From: DASYTH01 sp045806965
GTDB taxonomy: Bacteria; Actinomycetota; Actinomycetes; Mycobacteriales; Pseudonocardiaceae
Length of the DNA stretch: 64,000 bases
Assembly (NCBI GenBank): GCA_045806965.1
Contig: JBJMIG010000097.1
Location: 10,613 to 74,612, forward strand
Direction of reading: 5' to 3'
How positions within the stretch are numbered: the stretch's first letter is position 1; each line of letters opens with the position of its first letter. This document shows positions 1-8,508 of this stretch, piece after piece. The notes below the pieces were generated by a model. The model had not been told where the DNA came from. It worked only from the letters and a program-made list of their open reading frames with translations, and ran no database searches. A program made the translations under genes and the position numbers.

Positions 1-63
1 AACCAGACCAGGGTCGAGCCGCGGCTGCTGCGGGAAGGCGACCTCGCCAGTCTGGCGGGGTGA
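1..63 (+). CDS. C-terminal end of an upstream gene (partial)
   Basis: An open frame enters from the left edge and ends at the TGA at 61-63. The twenty visible residues end in LLREGDLASLAG. It lies 21 bp upstream of the next gene on the same strand, so it may be the end of the preceding operon gene. Too little is visible for a family assignment. Confidence 0.4.
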   Translation, partial: NQTRVEPRLLREGDLASLAG

Positions 64-84
64 CCGCACTGGGGGAGGGGGTGC

Positions 85-1104
85 ATGGCCGACCTGATCG
101 ACGCCGTACTGCTGCGCGCCGCCCGGCTGACCGCCGACGGCCGGCCGCACGCCGCCGTCGAACTGCTGCGACCGGTGATCACGGACCATCCGGACCACTC
201 CGCGGCCTGGTGCCGGCTGGCCGCCGCGCTGCTCGACACCGGCGCGCTTGACGAGTCGCTCGCCGCGGCCAAGCAGGCCATCTCCCTCGGTGAGCGGTCC
301 TGGGCACACCGGCTGGCCAGCCTCGTGCTGGTCGAGCTCGGCCGCTACGACGAGGCGGTGGCCTGTGCGGCCGAGTCGGTGCGCCGGGAGCCGACGGACT
401 GGCGCTGCCATGTCGCGCTGGCCGAGGCGCTCGGTCCGGGCGCGGCAGAGGAGGCGCTCACCGCCGCCCGGCGCGCCGTGGCGCTGGCGCCCGGGGAGGC
501 CCGGCCGCTCGAGGTGCTCGGCGACGCGGCCGCCCGGATGCAGGATCTTTCCCTGGCGCGGAAGGCCTACCGGGAGGCGCTGCGGCTGGACCCGGGCAAC
601 GTGCACGTGGCGGCGAGCCTTGACCGGCTGAGCTCACGAACCGCGCCCGCGCCCGCCGCCGTGGCGCCGCTGCCGGTGGTCCCGCCGGCGCCGTTCGGCC
701 GGTCGGAGCGGATCGCGGTGTGGCTGTTGCTGCGCCGCGCGGCCGGCTGGCAGGTGGCCGGTGCGCTGGTGCTCCTGCTGGCCGGGCAACCGAGCCCAAG
801 CCCGGCGCTCATCTGGCCCGGGTTCGGGCTGGTGCTGTTCGTGCCCGGGCTGGCCGGGCACGGTTGGCTGCGGCTGCCGCCGGGCGGTCGGGCGGCGCTC
901 CCGGCGATGCTGCGGGTTGAGCCGCTCGCCGTGGTCTGCGGAGCGTCGCTGGCCGTGTCCGTGCTGTTGCTTGCCGTATGGACCGTCGCGCTTTCCATTG
1001 GTGCCGGCGGAATGCAGTTGCTCGGCCTGGCGCTTGGCGGCGCGATTGTCGCGCTGGGACTCGGTTGGCTGGGTCTCTGGCGGTTGAAGGTACGCGCTCG
1101 CTAG
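85..1104 (+). CDS. TPR-repeat membrane protein
   Basis: 339 aa. Residues 1 to about 200 are stacked helix-turn-helix TPR units, for example the segments ending in LVELGRYDEAVACAAES and LARKAYREALRLDPGN. A Pro/Ala-rich linker follows. The last 120 residues hold about four hydrophobic helices (around 223-242, 248-266, 285-312 and 315-334) and end in a basic tail. The likely role is a membrane-anchored protein-interaction scaffold with its TPR domain in the cytoplasm; no enzymatic motif is visible. The ATG at 85 follows a G-rich ribosome binding site (GGGGGAGGGG, 71-80). It probably forms an operon with the two downstream genes. Specific function unknown. Confidence 0.8.
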   Translation: MADLIDAVLLRAARLTADGRPHAAVELLRPVITDHPDHSAAWCRLAAALLDTGALDESLAAAKQAISLGERSWAHRLASLVLVELGRYDEAVACAAESVRREPTDWRCHVALAEALGPGAAEEALTAARRAVALAPGEARPLEVLGDAAARMQDLSLARKAYREALRLDPGNVHVAASLDRLSSRTAPAPAAVAPLPVVPPAPFGRSERIAVWLLLRRAAGWQVAGALVLLLAGQPSPSPALIWPGFGLVLFVPGLAGHGWLRLPPGGRAALPAMLRVEPLAVVCGASLAVSVLLLAVWTVALSIGAGGMQLLGLALGGAIVALGLGWLGLWRLKVRAR

Positions 1105-1137
1105 GGTTCGGCGTCCGAGTCTGCGAAAGGGGACGGC

Positions 1138-1620
1138 GTGCGGTTCGGAGTGTTCTTGATGATCATCGGGTTCGGGTCGTCGATCCTGCACTTCACCGGC
1201 TACCAGTTCCGGCTGGTCGGCTGGGCCGAGGAGTGGCAGCCCGGGCTGGGAATCGCGATCGGCGGGACGGGCATCCTGGTCGCCGTGCTGGTCTCGACGC
1301 TGCGCGAGAGGCGGAACCAGGGCGCCGGTGGTCAACCGCCGGCCTACCCGCAGCAGCCGTATCCGGCGCAACCCGGTCCGCAGCAGCACTTCGGCTATCA
1401 ACCCGCTCCCGGGCAGCCGCCCGTGACGCAGCCCGCCATGACACAGCCGGTCATGGCGCAGCCGCCGGCGGCGCGGCCGGCCGGGCCGCCGCAGTTCTTC
1501 CCGCAGCAGTCAACCCCGTACGGTGGGCAGCCGGTGCCGAAGTTTCCGCCGCGCCCGGCCGATCCGCCGGCGCCGCAGTTCGGCCAGCAGGCCGGCGACT
1601 TCCGGCCGCAGGACCAATGA
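1138..1620 (+). CDS. Small membrane protein with Pro/Gln-rich tail
   Basis: 160 aa. The N-terminus has two hydrophobic segments (about residues 3-20 and 36-54) enclosing a short loop with WAEEW. After an arginine-rich stop (RERR), a low-complexity tail of about 100 residues is rich in Pro, Gln and Ala, with PQQPYPAQPGPQQ-like tracts. No catalytic motif is visible. It starts at GTG with AAAGGGG upstream. The stop overlaps the ATG of the next gene (ATGA at 1617-1620), indicating translational coupling to the FMN oxidase. Homologues of this shape are common hypothetical proteins in actinomycetes; the function is not known to me. Confidence 0.7.
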   Translation: MRFGVFLMIIGFGSSILHFTGYQFRLVGWAEEWQPGLGIAIGGTGILVAVLVSTLRERRNQGAGGQPPAYPQQPYPAQPGPQQHFGYQPAPGQPPVTQPAMTQPVMAQPPAARPAGPPQFFPQQSTPYGGQPVPKFPPRPADPPAPQFGQQAGDFRPQDQ

Positions 1621-2780
1621 CCAGCGGGTTCGGCAGCTACCAGGCGGAGATCTACCTCAACGGTCTGGCCGAGCAGGTCCCGGCGTTCACCACCGACCTG
1701 GCCACGCTCGAGTCGGTGGCGCGCGGTCGGATGGAGGCGGGCCCGTTCGGCTACGTCTGCGGCGGCGCCGGGTCGGGGGCCACGCTCCGGGCCAACCGCG
1801 AGGCGTTCGACCGCTGGCGGATCGTGCCGAGGATGCTCACCGACGCGACCACGCGCGACCTCCGCACGACCGTGCTCGGTACCGCGATGCCGGCCCCGGT
1901 GCTACTCGCACCCGTTGGTGTGCAATCGATCCTGCATCCGGACGGCGAGTTGGCCACGGCTCGGGCGGCCGTCGCGCTCGGCCTGCCGGTGATCCTGTCC
2001 ACCGCCGCGTCCAACACCATCGAGGACGTCGCCGCGGCCAATGCGAACGGTGCGCGCTGGTACCAGCTGTACTGGCCGAACGACAACGACGTGACGATCT
2101 CCCTGCTGCAGCGTGCGAAAGCGGCCGGGTACAGCACGCTCGTGGTCACCCTGGACACCTGGTCGGTCGCCTGGCGGCCGAGCGACCTGGACCGCTCGTT
2201 CCTGCCGTTCCTGCGCGGCGAGGGCACCGCCATCCCGTACTCCGACCCGGCGTTCCTTGCCGGTCTTGAGTCCTCGCCAGAGGAGGACCCGCAGTCCGCC
2301 ATCCTGCGCTGGATCCCGATGTTCACCGGCACGGACAAACGCTGGGACCAGTTGCCGTTCCTGCGTGAGCACTGGGACGGACCGATCGTGCTGAAGGGCA
2401 TCCAGCACGTGGACGACGCGCGCAAGGCGCACCAGGCCGGGATGGACGGGATCGTGGTGTCCAACCACGGCGGCCGGCAGGTGGACGGCGCGGTCGGCGC
2501 GCTCGACGTGCTGCCGGAGATCGTCGCCGCGGTTGGCGAGTCGCTCACCGTGCTGTTCGACTCGGGCGTGCGCACGGGCGCCGACGTGCTGAAGGCGCTC
2601 GCGCTCGGGGCGCGGGCGGTGCTGATCGGCCGACCGTTCGCCTACGGCCTCGCGCTCGGCGGGGAGGACGGCGTGCGGCACGCCATGCGCAGCCTGCTCG
2701 CCGACTTCGACCTCGCCATGGGTCTGAGCGGGCACCGGAACCCGGCCGAGCTGAGCCCTTCGGTGCTGCGCCGCTACTGA
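1617..2780 (+). CDS. FMN-dependent alpha-hydroxy-acid oxidase, lactate 2-monooxygenase-like
   Basis: 387 aa, a full-length TIM-barrel flavoprotein of the FMN-dependent alpha-hydroxy acid dehydrogenase family. The active-site signature SNHGGRQVDG (catalytic His, substrate-binding Arg) is intact. The FMN-phosphate region FDSGVRTGADVLKALALGA and the substrate region QLYWPNDND are also present. Several stretches (IVPRMLTDATTRDL, VTLDTW..WRPSDLD, LKGIQHVDDARKA) closely resemble mycobacterial lactate 2-monooxygenase, which converts L-lactate and O2 to acetate, CO2 and water. A cytoplasmic enzyme is expected. Its ATG overlaps the previous stop (ATGA). Substrate could be lactate or another 2-hydroxy acid; the family is certain, the substrate is not. 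Confidence 0.85.
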   Translation: MTSGFGSYQAEIYLNGLAEQVPAFTTDLATLESVARGRMEAGPFGYVCGGAGSGATLRANREAFDRWRIVPRMLTDATTRDLRTTVLGTAMPAPVLLAPVGVQSILHPDGELATARAAVALGLPVILSTAASNTIEDVAAANANGARWYQLYWPNDNDVTISLLQRAKAAGYSTLVVTLDTWSVAWRPSDLDRSFLPFLRGEGTAIPYSDPAFLAGLESSPEEDPQSAILRWIPMFTGTDKRWDQLPFLREHWDGPIVLKGIQHVDDARKAHQAGMDGIVVSNHGGRQVDGAVGALDVLPEIVAAVGESLTVLFDSGVRTGADVLKALALGARAVLIGRPFAYGLALGGEDGVRHAMRSLLADFDLAMGLSGHRNPAELSPSVLRRY

Positions 2781-4439
2781 TCACTTCGCGTCGGCGTAGC
2801 AGTCGACCACGATGGCGTGCAACGGAAAGCGTACCGGGGTCGGACCGAACACCAGTCGGCTCGCCTCCGCCGCCGCATTGTCCACTTCGGACGCCACGGT
2901 GTCGGCGAGTTCGGCCGGGCAGTGCACCAGCACCTCGTCGTGCTGGAAGAAGACCAGCTGCGCGGCCGGCGCCACGGCGGCCAGCCGGCGGCGCAGTGCC
3001 GCGAGCACGGTCAGCGCCCAGTCCGATGCGCTGGCCTGGACCACGAAGTTGCGCGTGAACCGGCCCCAGTTCCTGGCCGCCTGGCGGGATTGGCGTTCGG
3101 CGGTCTCGTCCTGTTCGGCCGCACCGGTCAGCGCTCGCCAGGCCGCGCTCGGCGGCGGGCTGGTCCGGCCCAGCCGGGAGCGCACCACCCCGCCAGCCTC
3201 TCCGGTCGTGGCGGCCTGCTCCACGTAGTCAACCGCCAGCGGGAAACGCCTGCGCAGCACGGCAAGCAGCTGCCCGGCCCCGCCACTGGTGCCGCCGTAC
3301 ATGGCGGAGAGCATGGCGATCTTCGCCCGGCCCCGGTCGCCGTCGAACGAGTCGGCGGCCAGGCTCTGGTACAGATCGGCCGACGCGGACACCTCGGCCA
3401 GGCCGAGGTCGCCGGAGAGCGCGGCGAGCACCCTCGGCTCGAGCTGGGCGGCGTCGGCCACCACGAGCGTCCAGCCGGGATCGGCCCGCACCGCGGTGCG
3501 CAGGGCCTTGGGCAGTTGCAGCGCGGCGCCGCCCCGGGTTGCCCAGCGGCCGGACACCACGCCGCCGACCACGTACTCCGGGCGGAACCGGCCGCCGTGT
3601 ACCCAGGCCTCCAGCCAGGACCAGCCGTGCGCCACCCACAGCCGGGCCAGCTCCTTGTAGCGCAGCAGCGGGGCCACCGCCGGGTGGTCCACCTCGCGCA
3701 GCACAAAGGCCCGGCTGGACGGCACGTCGATGCCGGCCTTCTTGAAGGCGCGCACCACGCTGCCGGGCGCGTCCGGGTTGACCGGGCCGCCGAACGCCGC
3801 GTTGATCTCCGCCGCCAGCGCGGCCAGCCGGGCCGGGCGGCCGCCGAGCGCCGGGCGCGGCCCGAGCAACTCGGTGAGCAGCGCCTCGTGCACGTCGGCG
3901 CGCCAGGGCAGGCCGTGGTGCGCCATCTCGGCGGCGGCCAGCGCGCCGGCCGACTCGGCCGCGACCAACAGGCGTAACCGGTCCGGGTGCGGGTCGGCGT
4001 CGATGCGCCGCTGCTGGTCGGCGTACACCGCGGCGGCGGCGGCCAGCGGGTCGCCGGCCGGAACGGTGCTCCGGTCCAGTTCGAAGAGCCCGGGCGCCTC
4101 GGTGCGGTTGGGCGCCGGCGGGTCGGCCGGCTCGACCGCCCCGGTCAGCCGGGCCAACGCGGCCGCCAGGTTGCGCGGCCGGCCGCCATGGCCCGCGCCA
4201 GCCAGCAGGATGCCCTCGGTGAGCGCGAGGTCATGGCACCGGTCGAGCCGGACGCCGGCGCGCAGCAGCGCCGGGTACAGCTCCTCGGCGGCGGGCACCA
4301 CCCAGCGCGGCCGGTGCTCCGCCTCCAGCCCGGCCATGGCCGCGGCGAGGTCCGGCACCTCCCGGTCGGACCCGCCGGGCAGCCGCACCCGGCCGGTCCC
4401 GCCGGGTCCGGGGATCGCCACGACCTGCACGTCACGCAT
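2781..4439 (-). CDS. Short family-A DNA polymerase (bifunctional 3'-5' exonuclease/DNA polymerase type)
   Basis: 552 aa on the minus strand. The C-terminal half is a family-A polymerase domain: motif A VVADAAQLEPRVLA (Asp329), motif B region RGRAKIAMLSAMYGG (369-383) and motif C QHDEVLVH (Asp501). The N-terminal 200 residues correspond to the exonuclease region but are reduced, and no 5' nuclease domain exists. It is far shorter than replicative Pol I (about 900 aa), matching the actinobacterial accessory PolA-like family. I place the start at ATG 4439 because a GGTGGGG ribosome binding site precedes it; an upstream GTG at 4487 lacks one. The 3' end abuts the oxidase stop convergently (2780/2781). 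A role in repair or translesion synthesis is inference. Confidence 0.82.
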   Translation of the reverse strand: MRDVQVVAIPGPGGTGRVRLPGGSDREVPDLAAAMAGLEAEHRPRWVVPAAEELYPALLRAGVRLDRCHDLALTEGILLAGAGHGGRPRNLAAALARLTGAVEPADPPAPNRTEAPGLFELDRSTVPAGDPLAAAAAVYADQQRRIDADPHPDRLRLLVAAESAGALAAAEMAHHGLPWRADVHEALLTELLGPRPALGGRPARLAALAAEINAAFGGPVNPDAPGSVVRAFKKAGIDVPSSRAFVLREVDHPAVAPLLRYKELARLWVAHGWSWLEAWVHGGRFRPEYVVGGVVSGRWATRGGAALQLPKALRTAVRADPGWTLVVADAAQLEPRVLAALSGDLGLAEVSASADLYQSLAADSFDGDRGRAKIAMLSAMYGGTSGGAGQLLAVLRRRFPLAVDYVEQAATTGEAGGVVRSRLGRTSPPPSAAWRALTGAAEQDETAERQSRQAARNWGRFTRNFVVQASASDWALTVLAALRRRLAAVAPAAQLVFFQHDEVLVHCPAELADTVASEVDNAAAEASRLVFGPTPVRFPLHAIVVDCYADAK

Positions 4440-4515
4440 TGTGCGCGACCCCACCGACAGGTTGACGCTGCCGTCCGCCTGGGGCACCGTGCAACGGACC
4501 GACGGTGGAGGTGCG

Positions 4516-6147
4516 ATGCCGAGCTATGTCACCCAGGTGCGGGAGCTGGCCATGCGGGTGCCGACCGCGCTGCGCAGCCTGGACGTGCTGCGGCGGGCCG
4601 GCATGCTGCACCCGGGCCGGCCCGACCACGCCCTGCGCGGCCTGCTCGCCGTCCGGCAGCTCGGCCCGATCGCCGGGGCCACGCACCTCGCCGCCGCCAA
4701 GGACCACCGGGCGTGTGGCCTGGTCGACGAGCTCGGTGCGCTCACCTTCCACCGGCTCGACCAGCGATCCAACGCGCTGGCCAGGGCGCTCGCCGGCCGG
4801 GGCATCGGGCCGGGCGCCACGATCGGGCTGCTGGCCAGGGACCACCGGGGCGCGGTGGACACGATGCTCGCCGCGGGCAAGGTGGGTGCCCGGCTGCTGC
4901 TGCTCAACACCGGCTTCGCCCGACGGCAGCTGGTCGACGTGGCCGAGCGGGAGGGCGTGTCGGCGTTCGTCTACGACGAGGAGTTCGCGGAGCTGGCCGG
5001 CGCGCTGCCGGCGACCATGCCCCGGTTCCTGGCCTGGGTGGACTCAACGCCGAGGGAGACCACGCTCGAGGAGCTGATCGCCGGCACCGACGACCGCCCG
5101 GTGGCGCCGCCCCGCGAGGCCGGCAGCCTGGTCCTGCTCACCAGCGGTACCACCGGCACCCCGAAGGGCGCGCAGCGCAAGGTCGGCAACCCGCTGATGG
5201 CCGCGCAGTTCCTGGACCGCATCCCGCTGCGCGCCGGCGAGACCACGGTGCTGGCCGCACCGCTGTTCCACGGCACCGGGCTGTCCCAGTTCATCCTGTC
5301 CCTTGGGCTGGGCTGCACGGTGGTGCTGCGCCGCCGGTTCGACCCGGAGCAGACGCTGCGCGCGGTGCGGGACAACCGGGCCTCCGCGCTGGTCGTGGTG
5401 CCGACCATGCTGCAACGCATCGTCGACCTCGGCCCGGAGGTGCTGTCCCGGTTCGACACGTCGTCGTTGCGGATCATCTTCTCGGCCGGCTCGGCGCTGT
5501 CGCCCGCGCTCGGCGACCGGGCCGTCGAGGCGTTCGGCGACGTGGTCTACAACCTGTACGGCTCGACCGAGGTGGCGGTGGCGACGGTGGCCACCCCGGC
5601 GGACTGGCGGGCGGCGCCGGGCACGGTGGGACGCGCGCCGGTGGGCTGCCGGGTGCTGCTCTACGACGACGACGGCCGGGCGATCACCGAGCCGGGTGTG
5701 GTCGGCCGGGTGTTCGTCGGCAGCGGGCTCAGCTTCGGCGGGTACACCGACGGGCGGCACAAGGAGCTCATCGGCGGGCTGCTGTCCACCGGCGACGTCG
5801 GACACTTCGACGAGGCCGGCCGGCTGTTCATCGACGGCCGGGACGACGACATGATCGTTTCCGGCGGCGAGAACGTGTTCCCCGGTGAGGTGGAGAACCT
5901 GCTCGCCGAGCACGACGGCGTGGTCGAGGCGGCGGTGATCGGCGTGCCGGACGAGTCGTTCGGCCAGCGGCTGCGCGCCTATGTGGTGCCGCGCCATGAG
6001 ATGAAGCCGGACGCCGAGGAGCTCAAGGCGTTCGTGCGGGCCAATCTGGCCCGGTTCAAGGTGCCCCGCGAGGTCGTGTTCCTCGACGAACTGCCGCGCA
6101 ACGCCACCGGCAAGGTGCTGCGGGACAAGCTCGCCGACTCCGGTTGA
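4516..6147 (+). CDS. Acyl-CoA synthetase (AMP-forming)
   Basis: 543 aa, ANL superfamily. Motifs in order: P-loop LLTSGTTGTPKGAQRK, LYGSTEVAVAT, STGDVG, GRDDDMIVSGGENVFP, and the C-terminal PRNATGKVLRDKL with the catalytic lysine. It activates a carboxylic acid to acyl-AMP and then acyl-CoA in the cytoplasm. The architecture resembles FadD-type long-chain fatty acyl-CoA synthetases that carry an extra hydrophobic N-terminus. The ATG at 4516 follows GGTGGAGG (4504-4511). The frame stays open for about 790 bases upstream, but that part lies antisense to the polymerase and is ignored. The gene overlaps nothing, and is followed 17 bp later by a small oxidoreductase gene. The natural substrate cannot be read from sequence. 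Confidence 0.9.
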   Translation: MPSYVTQVRELAMRVPTALRSLDVLRRAGMLHPGRPDHALRGLLAVRQLGPIAGATHLAAAKDHRACGLVDELGALTFHRLDQRSNALARALAGRGIGPGATIGLLARDHRGAVDTMLAAGKVGARLLLLNTGFARRQLVDVAEREGVSAFVYDEEFAELAGALPATMPRFLAWVDSTPRETTLEELIAGTDDRPVAPPREAGSLVLLTSGTTGTPKGAQRKVGNPLMAAQFLDRIPLRAGETTVLAAPLFHGTGLSQFILSLGLGCTVVLRRRFDPEQTLRAVRDNRASALVVVPTMLQRIVDLGPEVLSRFDTSSLRIIFSAGSALSPALGDRAVEAFGDVVYNLYGSTEVAVATVATPADWRAAPGTVGRAPVGCRVLLYDDDGRAITEPGVVGRVFVGSGLSFGGYTDGRHKELIGGLLSTGDVGHFDEAGRLFIDGRDDDMIVSGGENVFPGEVENLLAEHDGVVEAAVIGVPDESFGQRLRAYVVPRHEMKPDAEELKAFVRANLARFKVPREVVFLDELPRNATGKVLRDKLADSG

Positions 6148-6164
6148 CCACTATCGTTGCGGGC

Positions 6165-6575
6165 ATGGATCTTGACCAGGCGCGGGACGTCCTGCGCACC
6201 CAGCATCAGGCCGTGCTCGCCACCAGGCGCTCCGACGGCGCGCCGCAGCTGACTCCGGTGACCGTCGGCGTCGACGACGAGGGCTACGCGGTGATCAGCA
6301 CTCGGGAGAGCGCCTACAAGGTGAAGAACCTGCGGCGCGATCCGCGGGCCTGGTTGTGCGTCCTGCCGAACGGCTTCTTCGGCCGTTGGGTGCAGGTCGA
6401 GGGCTCCGTCGAGATCGTCTCGCTGCCGGAGGCGATGGACGGCCTGGTGTCCTACTACCGCGACATCTCGGGAGAGCACCCGGACTGGGACGACTACCGG
6501 GCCACGATGATCAACGACCGGCGCTGTCTGATCCGGCTCCGCATCCAGCGCGCCGGGCCGGACGTCCAGGGCTGA
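6165..6575 (+). CDS. PPOX-class F420-dependent small oxidoreductase
   Basis: 136 aa, a split-barrel flavin/deazaflavin-binding protein. The hallmark N-terminal half is present: QHQAVLATRRSDGAPQLTPVTVGVDD, then AYKVKNLRRDPRAWLCVLP. This is the PPOX-class F420-dependent family, whose members reduce diverse substrates with F420H2 or bind related cofactors. The ATG at 6165 gives the usual family length; a TTG at 6144 would overlap the previous gene and add only seven residues. It probably shares a transcript with the acyl-CoA synthetase. Substrate unknown; cofactor assignment rests on family resemblance. Confidence 0.8.
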   Translation: MDLDQARDVLRTQHQAVLATRRSDGAPQLTPVTVGVDDEGYAVISTRESAYKVKNLRRDPRAWLCVLPNGFFGRWVQVEGSVEIVSLPEAMDGLVSYYRDISGEHPDWDDYRATMINDRRCLIRLRIQRAGPDVQG

Positions 6576-6598
6576 CCGCACCGGTCATCAGCGCGGTT

Positions 6599-7615
6599 TC
6601 AGTACCGCTGGATCACGTCGCGGCCGAAGCGGGCCATCTCCACGTGTTGCGGCGAGAACTGCAGGAGCATGAGATCCACCCCGGCGTCCTCATAGGCCCT
6701 GATCCGCTCGATGATCTGGTCCGGGGTGCCGACCAGTCCGGCCCGCAGACCGCGGTTGGACACGCTGTACTCCGCAAGGGTCACCTCGGACTCCAGGTGC
6801 GAGCCCTGGACGAAGTCCTGGTAGGAGGCGTAGGCCTCGGGCGAGGAACGGACGTCGAGGATCCGGTCGAGCTCGGCCCGTGCCTCCGCTTCGGTGTCGC
6901 GGCAGATGACGTAGCCGGATACGCCGAAGAGCATCGGCGGGCGGCCGGCGTTGGCCCGGCGCTTGTTCAGGTCGGCCACCTTCGACGCGATCACCTCGGG
7001 CGGATCGCCGTGCATCACGTAGGCGTCTCCGTGGGTGGAGATCACCTCCTTGGCCCTCGGCGACTCGCCGCCCATGTAGACGGTCGGCACCGCGGTCGGC
7101 TTCGGCTCGAGCACCGTCGCGGCGAAGGAGTACAGCGCCCCCTCGTGCGTCACGGTGTCCTCGGTGAGCAGCCGGCGCAGCACGGTCAGCCACTCCTCGG
7201 TGCGGGCGTAGCGGGCGTCGTGCACGTCGAACGGCGCGCCGTACTGCGCGGCCTCGTCCTTCCACCACGAGGAGACCACGTTGAGGCTGATCCGGCCCGG
7301 CGCGATCGTGTCCAGAGTGGACAGTGCCTTGGCGGTTGCCGCGGGGGAGTGGTAGTTGGGCCGGACCGCGAGCATCAGTTCGAGGGTGGAGGTCACCGCG
7401 GCGACGGCCGGCGCCAGGGTCCACGCGTCCGCGGCCGGCGCGCGGTGGCCCTTGATGTCGTTGAGGTTCAGCTCGGCGATCAGCGTCAGGTCGAAGCCGA
7501 GCCGCTCGCTGTCCGCCACCAGTGAACGAAGGTAGGGCCAGGCAATGCTCATGCCCTCGTCCGGCACGTTGCGCAGCCAACCGCCGAAGACCGGCATCCA
7601 GTACCCGAAGCGCAT
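6599..7615 (-). CDS. LLM-class flavin-dependent monooxygenase
   Basis: 338 aa, luciferase-like TIM barrel. Diagnostic blocks: MRFGYWMPVFGGWLRNV, IAELNLNDIKG, the sulfonate/sulfone-monooxygenase-like LNVVSSWWKDEAAQYG, HDARYARTEEW, VYMGGESPRAKE and GTPDQIIERIRAYEDAGVD. It resembles the SsuD / dimethylsulfone-monooxygenase branch, which uses FMNH2 and O2 to cleave C-S bonds; F420 use cannot be excluded. No flavin reductase is adjacent. The start codon at 7615 shares one base with the stop of the ATP-grasp gene upstream (TGATG), so the two are translationally coupled. Last gene of the TetR operon. Confidence 0.85.
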   Translation of the reverse strand: MRFGYWMPVFGGWLRNVPDEGMSIAWPYLRSLVADSERLGFDLTLIAELNLNDIKGHRAPAADAWTLAPAVAAVTSTLELMLAVRPNYHSPAATAKALSTLDTIAPGRISLNVVSSWWKDEAAQYGAPFDVHDARYARTEEWLTVLRRLLTEDTVTHEGALYSFAATVLEPKPTAVPTVYMGGESPRAKEVISTHGDAYVMHGDPPEVIASKVADLNKRRANAGRPPMLFGVSGYVICRDTEAEARAELDRILDVRSSPEAYASYQDFVQGSHLESEVTLAEYSVSNRGLRAGLVGTPDQIIERIRAYEDAGVDLMLLQFSPQHVEMARFGRDVIQRY

Positions 7616-8508
7616 CAGTTCTCCAGCAGGTTTCGGAGGAACCGGGCGATCATGCCCGGACCCGAGCGCGGCGCTACCGCTTCCACGTCGGGGTTGTAGT
7701 TGGTGTTCGTGTTCACGTCGTAGGTGACCAGCCGGCCGTCCGCTGTCTCGATGAACTCGAACCCGGCGATCTCGATGCCCTGTCCCGCCGCGAACTCCAG
7801 GTAGCGGTCCACAATGGACCGATCGAGATCCGTCCGCAACGAGAACAGCGGGGCGCCGGTCGCGCAGGCGTCCGCCGGACACAGCTCGAACCCGCCGCGC
7901 GCCACGTCCGCGGCGATGGCGTAGACGAACTCGCCACCGACCAGCTCGACCCGGGTGATGAACGGCGCGGCGGGCGCGACGTACTCCTGCAGCAGCGTGA
8001 TCCCGTCCACCGGCGGCACATACTCGGGAGACTGGAGGTAGGCGGCGAATGGCTCGACCGCGTCGAACCGGCGCACCCCGAGGCCCTTGCCGCCCTGGTT
8101 GTGCTTGACGATGAACGGCAGGGGCAGCTTCCGCGCCGTGGCCACCAGGTCCGCGGTGCCGACCACGGCATAGCTGCGGGGCACGTCGAAACCGGCCGCG
8201 CGCAACGCGGTGAGCTGCTCGACCTTGCTCATCTCCAGTTCGAGCACGCGGCGGCCGTTGACCACCCGGCGTCCGGCCGCTTCCAGCCAGGAGAGCACCG
8301 CCCGGGTGTGGTCCTTCGCCAGCCCATGCCCGCGGGTGTGCGACGACGCGCTCATCCGCGACCAGAACACTCCGGGCGGCGGCGCGGCGTCCAGGTCCAG
8401 CGTGCCGTCGCCGAGCAGCCACGGCTCGTGCGGCACCCCCTCGGCGTCGAACGCGGCCGCGAACGGCGGGTACCAGTCGGGGTTCTCGTGCACCACGTAG
8501 ACCTTCAT
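7615..8508 (-). CDS. ATP-grasp (RimK-like) ligase
   Basis: 297 aa. ATP-grasp fold features: VLELEMSKVEQLTALRAAG (region before the ATP site), LPFIVKHNQGGKGLGVRRF (nucleotide-binding lysine and glycine-rich loop), QEYV (ATP-contact strand), and the C-terminal metal-ligand block GFEFIETADGRLVTYDVNTNTNYN. Family members join a carboxylate to an amine or thiol with ATP, as RimK/glutamate ligases do. GGAGGG lies just before the ATG at 8508, which also overlaps the TetR stop (ATGA). Sitting between a TetR regulator and an LLM monooxygenase, it may build or modify the compound the monooxygenase acts on; that is inference. Substrates unknown. Confidence 0.82.
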   Translation of the reverse strand: MKVYVVHENPDWYPPFAAAFDAEGVPHEPWLLGDGTLDLDAAPPPGVFWSRMSASSHTRGHGLAKDHTRAVLSWLEAAGRRVVNGRRVLELEMSKVEQLTALRAAGFDVPRSYAVVGTADLVATARKLPLPFIVKHNQGGKGLGVRRFDAVEPFAAYLQSPEYVPPVDGITLLQEYVAPAAPFITRVELVGGEFVYAIAADVARGGFELCPADACATGAPLFSLRTDLDRSIVDRYLEFAAGQGIEIAGFEFIETADGRLVTYDVNTNTNYNPDVEAVAPRSGPGMIARFLRNLLEN

